Assembly: GCA_000024525.1 (NCBI GenBank)
Contig: CP001769.1
Location: 1,722,001-1,786,000 of the forward strand
DNA: 64,000 nucleotides
DNA from: Spirosoma linguale DSM 74
Lineage (GTDB): Bacteria; Bacteroidota; Bacteroidia; Cytophagales; Spirosomataceae
Reading direction: 5' to 3'
Shown here: positions 58,037 to 64,000 of the stretch, in pieces
How the letters are laid out: every line of letters starts with the position of its first letter
How positions within the stretch are numbered: position 1 is the first letter of the stretch
Made by a program: the position numbers and the translations under genes
The notes under the pieces: generated by a model
Told to the model about the DNA's origin: nothing
Databases searched by the model: none
The model's input: only the letters and a program-made list of their open reading frames with translations

Positions 58037-59296
58037 ATGAAACGGCGTATGTTCACCCGGCTGGTTACCGCCCTGCCGGTTAGTTTAGGGGTTAGCCAGG
58101 TAAAGGCAAACGATAGCTTTTTGCAACGTATAACGGCAACCCATGCCGCCAATGATGACCGGGCTTACTGGCTGCAAACCTTACTCAAAGTTGCTGACCC
58201 GGTATTGACCGCGTTGGCGCAGAATCGGTTAAAAGCGACTATGCCCGTTGAGTCTGCGCCGGGGCAGCAGCCGGGCCGCGTGGCGGTGTCGCACCTTGAA
58301 GCACTCGGCCGGACAATGGCCGGACTGGCACCCTGGCTCGAACTCAGCGCCGACGACGATGTGCAGGAGAGCCTGCTCCGCCAGCGCTACCTCGACTTAT
58401 CCCGTCAGGCCATTGCCAACGGGGTAAATCCCAAATCGCCCGATTATCTCAACTTTGTGAAAGGGGGACAACCGCTGGTCGATGCTGCATTTCTGGCGCA
58501 TGGTCTGGTGCGTTCGCCAAAGCTGTGGCACGCCCTGAGCACAACTGAACAGGGTAATGTGCTGAAAGCCCTGCAGGCTAGCCGGGCCATCAAACCGGGC
58601 TATAACAATTGGCTGTTGTTCAGTGCCATGGTAGAGGCAGCCTTGTTGAAGTACAGCGGTGCCTGCGATGAAATGCGGATAGATTACGCCATCAGACAGC
58701 ATCAGGCCTGGTACAAAGGCGATGGTATTTACGGCGACGGCCCCGATTTCCACTGGGATTATTATAACAGTTACGTCATTCAGCCCATGCTGCTGGATAT
58801 TGCCAGGACGCTGGACGACGCCGGAAAAGCGGAGAAAGGGTTATACGAAACGTTACTGGTCCGCGCCCAGCGGTACGCCATCGTTCAGGAGCGGCTGATT
58901 GCGCCCGACGGCTCGTTTGCCGCTTTTGGCCGGTCGCTGGCTTACCGATGCGGGGCGTTTCAGTTACTGGCGCAGGTTGCTTTGCAGGGGAAGTTACCCG
59001 CAGAATTATCCCCCGGTCAGGTACGTTCGGCGTTGACGGCGGTCATTCACCGGACTATGGACATGGATGGGACATTCGATGCCAAAGGGTGGTTACAGAT
59101 TGGCTTATGCGGTCATCAGCCCGGTATCGGCGAAACCTACATCTCGACGGGCAGCCTGTATCTGTGCTCGGTGGCGTTTCTGCCACTGGGTTTATCGTCC
59201 ATAGACCCGTTCTGGTCGGCCCCCGCCACCGACTGGACGGCTAAAAAAATTTGGTCAGGGCAGAATGTGCCAGTAGATCACGCCATTAAAGGGTAA
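58037..59296 (+). CDS. Secreted DUF2264-family protein
   Basis: 419 residues. The N-terminal MKRRMFTRLVTALPV may be an export signal (twin-arginine-like R-R). The family hallmarks are YWLQTLLKVADPVL, LEALGRTMAGLAPWLEL and GDGIYGDGPDFHWDYYNSYVIQPMLL. DUF2264 has an alpha/alpha toroid like polysaccharide-degrading enzymes, but no activity is established. It ends 3 bases before the long repeat. Confidence 0.85.
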   Translation: MKRRMFTRLVTALPVSLGVSQVKANDSFLQRITATHAANDDRAYWLQTLLKVADPVLTALAQNRLKATMPVESAPGQQPGRVAVSHLEALGRTMAGLAPWLELSADDDVQESLLRQRYLDLSRQAIANGVNPKSPDYLNFVKGGQPLVDAAFLAHGLVRSPKLWHALSTTEQGNVLKALQASRAIKPGYNNWLLFSAMVEAALLKYSGACDEMRIDYAIRQHQAWYKGDGIYGDGPDFHWDYYNSYVIQPMLLDIARTLDDAGKAEKGLYETLLVRAQRYAIVQERLIAPDGSFAAFGRSLAYRCGAFQLLAQVALQGKLPAELSPGQVRSALTAVIHRTMDMDGTFDAKGWLQIGLCGHQPGIGETYISTGSLYLCSVAFLPLGLSSIDPFWSAPATDWTAKKIWSGQNVPVDHAIKG

Positions 59297-59298
59297 TG

Positions 59299-59417
59299 AT
59301 CTGGCGCGGGTATTTACCCGTGCCTATTTATATAGCAAGCCGGTCCAGCGTTCCGGTTCGCTTGCGTCAGTGAATACTGACTACATAATCTGGCACGGGT
59401 AAATACCCGCGCCAGAT
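59299..59417. repeat. Long inverted repeat between convergent genes
   Basis: Perfect 26-base arms at 59299-59324 and 59392-59417 enclose about 67 bases that contain a smaller hairpin (AAGCCGG with CCGG). It starts 3 bases after the DUF2264 stop and ends 10 bases before the metG stop. Confidence 0.95.
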
Positions 59418-59426
59418 TACGCCAGA

Positions 59427-61475
59427 TTAAGACACCGTTCCGCCATTCCAGACTGCGTCGCCGGGGGTAATGAGGGCCAGTTTGCCGTCGCGGTCTTCGG
59501 CCATCAGAATCATCCCCTGCGATTCGAATCCCATCATCTTGCGCGGGGCCAGGTTAGCCAGGAAGGTTACCTGTTTACCAATGATTTCTTCGGGTGAAAA
59601 ATGTTTGGCGATGCCGCTCAGAATCTGCCGACCGCCCATGCCGTCGTCAACTTTTAGTTTCAGCAGCTTATCGCTCTTGGGTACCCGTTCGGCTTCGGTG
59701 ATGGTACCAATCCGGATGTCCATTTTCGCGAAATCATCGTACGTAATTTCGTCCCGCAGGGCCGGAACGGTCTTGGTTTCTAACTCATTCATGCGTTTGG
59801 CATTCAGTAATTTCTGAATCTGTGTGTTTATTTCGTCGTCTTCAATTTTGGCGAACAGCAACTCGCCTTTGCCCAATTCTGTCCCCGTAACCAGCAGGTC
59901 GGCCCGGCCCGCGTTGGTCCAGTTGAAATGCTCGGTGATGTTTAGCTGGTTGCGGAGTTTCTGGCTTGTGAAGGGCAGGAACGGCTCGCAGACGATGCTC
60001 AGGTTGGCCGAGATTTGCAGGGCGATGTTCAGAATTGTATTGGCGCGAAGCGGGTCCGTTTTCACCACTTTCCAGGGCTCCGTTTCGGCCAGGTATTTAT
60101 TGCCCAATCGGGCCAGGTCCATCAGGTGACCGAGTGCTTCCCGGAACTTATACGCGCCAATCGCCTGCCCGATTCGGTCGGGGAACAGGGCCAGTTCGTC
60201 CAGTATCTGCTGGTCGTAAGCGGTTAACTCGCCAATGGCCGGTACTTTGCCATCGCAGAATTTTTGCGTCAGCACTACCGCCCGGTTTACGAAGTTGCCG
60301 AATATGCCAACCAGTTCGGCGTTGTTGCGGGTCTGGAAATCCTTCCACGTAAACTCGCTGTCCTTGGTTTCGGGCGCATTGGCGGCCAGCACATACCGCA
60401 ATACATCCTGCTTGCCGGGCAATTCCTCCAGGTACTCATGAAGCCAGACCGCCCAGTTGCGCGACGTACTGATTTTATCGCCTTCCAGGTTCATGAACTC
60501 GTTGGCGGGTACATTGTCGGCCAGAATAAAGCTGCCCTCGGCCATAAGCATAGCGGGGAAGATGATACAGTGGAAAACGATATTGTCCTTGCCGATAAAA
60601 TGAACCAGCTTGGTGTGTTCGTCGCGCCAGTACAGTTCCCAATCCCGGCCCTGTTCTGCCGCCCATTCTTTGGTCATGGAAATGTAGCCGATGGGGGCGT
60701 CGAACCAGACGTACAGCACTTTGCCGTCGGCATCGGGTAGGGGGACTTTAATACCCCAGTCGAGGTCGCGGGTCATAGCACGGGGGCGCAGACCTTCTTT
60801 CAGCCAGGACTGACACTGCCCGGCTACGTTCGTTTTCCATTCGGGATGGCTATTGACATATTCCTCAATCTTTGGCTGCATCCGGTCGAGCGGCAAAAAC
60901 CAGTTTTTGGTGGAGCGCAGAACTGGTTTCGAGCCTGAGAGGGTGGAGTGCGGCTCAATAAGTTCGGTAGGGCTCAGGGCTGTGCCGCAGCGCTCGCACT
61001 GGTCGCCGTAGGCGTTGGGGTTGCCGCAAACGGGGCAGGTGCCCACAATGTAGCGGTCGGCCAGAAACTGCCCGGCTACTTCATCGTAATATTGTTCGGT
61101 AACCTCCTCGTCAAAATCGCCCTTATTGTAGAGGTTAGTGAAAAACTCCTGCGACGTTTCGTGATGGATCGCGTTCGACGTGCGGGAGTAGATATCGAAG
61201 GAGATACCAAAGTCGCTGAAGGCCTGCTTGATCTGTCCGTAGTATTTATCGACGACTTCCTGCGGGGTAATGCCTTCCTTTTTCGCCTTGATGGTAATGG
61301 GCACGCCGTGTTCGTCGGTGCCGCTGATAAAGGCGACATCCTTACCTGTTGAGCGAAGGTAGCGAACATAAATATCGGCGGGCAGGTAGCATCCGGCAAT
61401 ATGACCGATATGAATCGGGCCGTTGGCGTAGATCAGGGCCGCCGTAACGGTATAGCGTTGTGGATTCTCTAACAT
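59427..61475 (-). CDS. metG: Methionyl-tRNA synthetase
   Basis: 682 residues. HIGH at 22-25, the zinc finger [18 protein letters not shown] (about 145-162) and KISTS in place of KMSKS. The C-terminal 105 residues are the tRNA-binding OB-fold ([19 protein letters not shown]). Cytosolic aminoacylation of tRNA-Met. Divergent from the ATPase gene. Confidence 0.97.
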   Translation of the reverse strand: MLENPQRYTVTAALIYANGPIHIGHIAGCYLPADIYVRYLRSTGKDVAFISGTDEHGVPITIKAKKEGITPQEVVDKYYGQIKQAFSDFGISFDIYSRTSNAIHHETSQEFFTNLYNKGDFDEEVTEQYYDEVAGQFLADRYIVGTCPVCGNPNAYGDQCERCGTALSPTELIEPHSTLSGSKPVLRSTKNWFLPLDRMQPKIEEYVNSHPEWKTNVAGQCQSWLKEGLRPRAMTRDLDWGIKVPLPDADGKVLYVWFDAPIGYISMTKEWAAEQGRDWELYWRDEHTKLVHFIGKDNIVFHCIIFPAMLMAEGSFILADNVPANEFMNLEGDKISTSRNWAVWLHEYLEELPGKQDVLRYVLAANAPETKDSEFTWKDFQTRNNAELVGIFGNFVNRAVVLTQKFCDGKVPAIGELTAYDQQILDELALFPDRIGQAIGAYKFREALGHLMDLARLGNKYLAETEPWKVVKTDPLRANTILNIALQISANLSIVCEPFLPFTSQKLRNQLNITEHFNWTNAGRADLLVTGTELGKGELLFAKIEDDEINTQIQKLLNAKRMNELETKTVPALRDEITYDDFAKMDIRIGTITEAERVPKSDKLLKLKVDDGMGGRQILSGIAKHFSPEEIIGKQVTFLANLAPRKMMGFESQGMILMAEDRDGKLALITPGDAVWNGGTVS

Positions 61476-61563
61476 AGTCAGTGGTTAGTGATTAGGGGAT
61501 GTTGGTTCGTTCCGGCGTCAGGAGTTTGACCTGGGCTACGACACACTACCCACTAATTGGCCG

Positions 61564-61571
61564 CAAAATTA
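61564..61571 (-). promoter_or_regulatory. Bacteroidota -7 box for metG
   Basis: TAATTTTG followed by C on the minus strand, about 90 bases before the metG start. Confidence 0.5.
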
Positions 61572-61657
61572 GCAATTCAGGGCCGAACGTTGTTATGTTT
61601 ACGCAAACAGATGGCGCAAAACACCCTGCGCCGAACGGATTGAAAAGACGGGCTGCT

Positions 61658-62779
61658 ATGGAGAACACCACGCCGAACACAAATAATTTCCTCAACTGGG
61701 TCGAAATCAAAAACTTCAAATCCATCAAAGACCTGCGGCTCGACTGTAAGCGCGTAAACGTCTTTATTGGCAAACCAAACGTAGGGAAGTCGAATATTCT
61801 GGAAGCGTTGGGGTTGCTGGGGGCTGGCTACGATACTGGTAGATTCCTCAAGGGTTCAGTTAGATATAAAAGTATGAAGAACTTGTTCTGGGACTTTGAC
61901 ACAAGTCAATCTATTGAAGTTGCTTCAAATTCCGGAGTGGTGGCTATAAGTTCAGGTCTTGGTTTTAAGCTCTTTAACAATGAAGATCTAACTGGTGAGT
62001 TCAAGTCGTTTTCAATAGGTGCTTTTCGTAGTAAGGAGTTCGAGGAAAATTTAGCTAAACCACGCTCAGTAGGTTTAGTCGCGCTTTCTGCTAAAGCAGA
62101 GCGTATAGTGGATGAATCAGGTGTAAGTACAGGTTCTGTTCCTGATGATCAGGACAAAAGGAAGATGTTTAATGAGCAGTTGAGAGTGGTAAAAAAATAT
62201 GATTTTTCAAATGTGACACAGTTTGAAAATCTATTTCAAGATTTTCTTCTCCCACCCAGTGGTCCGAATTTATACTCAGTAGTAAGAAGGAGTGATGAAC
62301 TATGGAGCGAGTTTGCAGAGTTGTTTTCCGAACAGCAATTAGAATTAGTTTTGTATGATGCTGAGCAAGCATTCTTGTTGCAAAAAAAGATAGGGCCTCG
62401 TATAACGCAATATCCATACTTCTCCATTGCTGATACCTTCCGCCGGTTCATGTTCTACATAACCGCCATCCAGTCCAATAAAAACTCCGTTATCATTTTC
62501 GAAGAACCTGAAGTGCATTCATTCCCGCCCTACACACAGGAAATGGCGTACCGGATGATCTACGATGACGATAATCAATACTTCATTTCGACGCATAGTC
62601 CGTATATGCTCCATCCATTTATTGAAAAGATGGACTATAAGGACCTAAACGTATTTATCACCTATTACAAGGATTATCAAACTCATGTCAGGGCTTTGAC
62701 GGAAGAGGAATTGACTGATATACTGGATTTCAGTACGAACGTTTTCTTTAATCTTAAACGGTTCGAACCTGATGCCTGA
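61658..62779 (+). CDS. OLD-type AAA ATPase without fused nuclease (candidate defence ATPase)
   Basis: I start at ATG 61658 (MENTTPNTNNFLNWVEIKNF); ATG codons at 61595 and 61499 are also in frame but add residues unlike the family. 373 residues of the AAA_15/AAA_21 (OLD, RecF-like) fold: N-terminal beta-strand NWVEIKNFKSIKDLRLD, Walker A GKPNVGKS (38-45), Walker B VIIFEEPE and the H-loop STHSPYM. In OLD and GajA a TOPRIM nuclease is fused to this domain; here the protein ends soon after, and the next gene supplies a small acidic partner. The middle of the gene is AT-rich. Its stop overlaps the partner start by 8 bases. Confidence 0.85.
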   Translation: MENTTPNTNNFLNWVEIKNFKSIKDLRLDCKRVNVFIGKPNVGKSNILEALGLLGAGYDTGRFLKGSVRYKSMKNLFWDFDTSQSIEVASNSGVVAISSGLGFKLFNNEDLTGEFKSFSIGAFRSKEFEENLAKPRSVGLVALSAKAERIVDESGVSTGSVPDDQDKRKMFNEQLRVVKKYDFSNVTQFENLFQDFLLPPSGPNLYSVVRRSDELWSEFAELFSEQQLELVLYDAEQAFLLQKKIGPRITQYPYFSIADTFRRFMFYITAIQSNKNSVIIFEEPEVHSFPPYTQEMAYRMIYDDDNQYFISTHSPYMLHPFIEKMDYKDLNVFITYYKDYQTHVRALTEEELTDILDFSTNVFFNLKRFEPDA

Positions 62780-63272
62780 GCGTATTCGCCTATATCCTGA
62801 ATGCCACGCCGATACAACACTTATCACTTATCTTGTTTCTGATAGTCAACTAATAGAACATGCCGCTGGAATAAATGAAGTGTCGAAATCATTACAAACA
62901 GTAAAGTCAGATGATACGATTTTGATAGGGATTGTTGATAATGATAAACACAAGCCCAGGTATCTTCGAGAATTTGAAACCATTGAGGAACGAGATAAGG
63001 TTTGCTTTATGCATAAACCAGGATCGAATCAATACCTGCTTATTATTGATAAGGCTATTGAGACATTCCTGCTATGGAATGCGTTACAAGTAAATTTAAT
63101 TATAACGGATTATGGGTTCAATACGGATGTTAAGCAGTTAGGGGCTAGGCTTAAGAGTCGTGCTATCGAAACAGACCCTAACTACCTTCGTCTCCTTTCC
63201 GATCTCCACGCTCAACAAGCTCCCGGATTCATCACGCTCGAACGTATTCTGAATGACCTCATCACTACCTAG
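62772..63272 (+). CDS. Small protein with TOPRIM-like acidic residues, partner of the ATPase
   Basis: 166 residues. Glu10 (LYPECHADT) and the Asp56-x-Asp58 pair in GIVDNDK have the order and spacing style of a TOPRIM domain (Glu, then DxD). An IIDKAIETFLL helix carries a further Glu97. If it is a minimal TOPRIM, the pair splits the OLD ATPase-TOPRIM fusion into two genes. I do not recognise a named family. Start overlaps the ATPase stop by 8 bases; its end overlaps the SDR start by 20 bases. Confidence 0.7.
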   Translation: MPERIRLYPECHADTTLITYLVSDSQLIEHAAGINEVSKSLQTVKSDDTILIGIVDNDKHKPRYLREFETIEERDKVCFMHKPGSNQYLLIIDKAIETFLLWNALQVNLIITDYGFNTDVKQLGARLKSRAIETDPNYLRLLSDLHAQQAPGFITLERILNDLITT

Positions 63273-64000
63273 TTCTAACTCAGTTCTTATTACGGGTGCT
63301 ACCGGTTTTGTCGGTTCGCATATTGCCCGGCGCTATCTGGCTGATGGCTATACAGTTTCAGTGCTTTACCGGCCCGAAAACGGGTATGGGCTGCTGACCG
63401 ATATAGCCAGTCAGCTTACCTGGTGCGAAGGCGATGTGCTGGATATTCCATCCCTCGAAGCGGCTATTAAACCAGTACACTCCGGTGCTTCAATGGACGT
63501 TGTTCATGCAGCTGCCGTCGTGTCGTTTGTACCGAAAGACCGCGACCGGATGGAGCGCATTAATGTGGAGGGGACGGCCAATATTGTCAACGTCTGCCTG
63601 AAAGCGAGCGTACGGAAACTAGGCTATGTCAGCTCCGTTGCCGCCCTTGGTCGGCCGGTAGCAAAAGGGGGTAAGGCGAATGAGCCAATCCTAATTGATG
63701 AGGAGCAGAAGTGGGAAGACTCCCCGAACAACTCCATGTATGCTAAAACCAAATACTGGGCAGAACTGGAAGTCTGGCGCGGGGTGGCCGAAGGGCTGAA
63801 TGCTGTAATCGTTAATCCGTCGCTGGTTCTGGGCGTTGGAGACTGGAGCAAAAGCAGCCTTCAGCTTATTAACTATGTGCATTCCGAAAAGCCCTTCTAC
63901 CCGGCAGGGCTGGTCAATTACGTCGATGTGCTCGATGTGGCCGATAGCCTGGTCAATTTGATGGCGTCCGACATTAGGGCGCAGCGGTTCATCCTAAATG
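63253..64000 (+). CDS. NAD-dependent epimerase/dehydratase (extended SDR), cut by window edge
   Basis: The ATG at 63253 lies within the end of the previous gene and opens a frame without a stop to the window edge (at least 249 residues). Rossmann motif GATGFVG at about 16-22, and the active motif YAKTK (Tyr-x-x-x-Lys) at about 163-167. Substrate unknown; extended SDRs act on nucleotide sugars or similar compounds. Codon use returns to the GC-richer style of the rest. Confidence 0.88.
   Translation, partial: MTSSLPSSNSVLITGATGFVGSHIARRYLADGYTVSVLYRPENGYGLLTDIASQLTWCEGDVLDIPSLEAAIKPVHSGASMDVVHAAAVVSFVPKDRDRMERINVEGTANIVNVCLKASVRKLGYVSSVAALGRPVAKGGKANEPILIDEEQKWEDSPNNSMYAKTKYWAELEVWRGVAEGLNAVIVNPSLVLGVGDWSKSSLQLINYVHSEKPFYPAGLVNYVDVLDVADSLVNLMASDIRAQRFILN

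Noticed and set aside
59500..59540. tRNA-like sequence with GATTCGAATCCC
   Set aside because: It falls inside metG coding sequence and no cloverleaf forms.
61499..61657. Upstream starts of the OLD-type ATPase (61499, 61595)
   Set aside because: They add residues over the metG promoter region with no family similarity; 61595 remains a possible alternative.

Overview
The window looks like the chromosome of an aerobic Bacteroidota of the Cytophagales, probably Spirosoma or a close relative. The reasons are a SusC/SusD locus driven by an ECF sigma factor and FecR anti-sigma pair, Bacteroidota -7 promoter boxes (TAnnTTTG), few Shine-Dalgarno sequences, a System I cytochrome c maturation operon whose CcmE has a CxxxY heme motif, and the DUF3822-coaD neighbourhood. 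Assignment is by gene content and codon style only. I saw no tRNA, rRNA, CRISPR array, transposase or integrase.

Region 1 (1-18428, minus strand) is one polysaccharide utilization locus. In transcription order it runs: ECF sigma factor, FecR anti-sigma, SusC with an STN signalling domain, SusD lipoprotein, GH43, GH127, a secreted VOC protein, a second GH43, GH97, a CE6/SASA esterase, an alpha/beta-hydrolase esterase, and a GH39 gene cut by the left edge. The enzyme set suggests acetylated, arabinose-decorated xylan. An intrinsic terminator separates susD from the enzymes, and the susC leader carries two hairpins with identical loops.

Region 2 (18429-30964) starts with an AT-rich 0.5 kb gap. 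It then holds an Hsp70-like ATPase without a substrate-binding domain, a beta-barrel protein, an EamA permease, an exported sulfatase with its own lipoprotein formylglycine-generating enzyme, an ABC-F ATPase, a glutathione-reductase-like flavoprotein, a TetR regulator, a 4Fe-4S/CDGSH protein, OsmC and pyrE.

Region 3 (30999-38000) has a CorC/HlyC protein and the ccmB-C-D-E-F cytochrome c maturation operon. A toxin-antitoxin pair is spliced between ccmE and ccmF through three consecutive ATGA overlaps. ccmA is not in the window.

Region 4 (38200-61475) is housekeeping: TauE, FeoA-FeoB, a 54-residue membrane protein too short for usual gene calling, NnrE/NnrD, L19, DapF, bestrophin, rhodanese, HtpG, DUF4126, a RecD-like helicase, a CBS protein, two Nudix hydrolases, DUF3822-CoaD, a second CorC protein, an MsbA-like ABC exporter, DUF2264 and MetG.

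Region 5 (61595-64000) has an AT-rich, translationally coupled pair: a stand-alone OLD-type ATPase and a tiny protein with TOPRIM-like acidic residues, followed by an SDR epimerase cut by the right edge. The pair is the best candidate here for an undescribed (possibly anti-phage) system.

A genome-scale pattern overlies all this. At least ten intergenic gaps are almost entirely filled by long, nearly perfect inverted repeats whose arms mostly differ from gap to gap.
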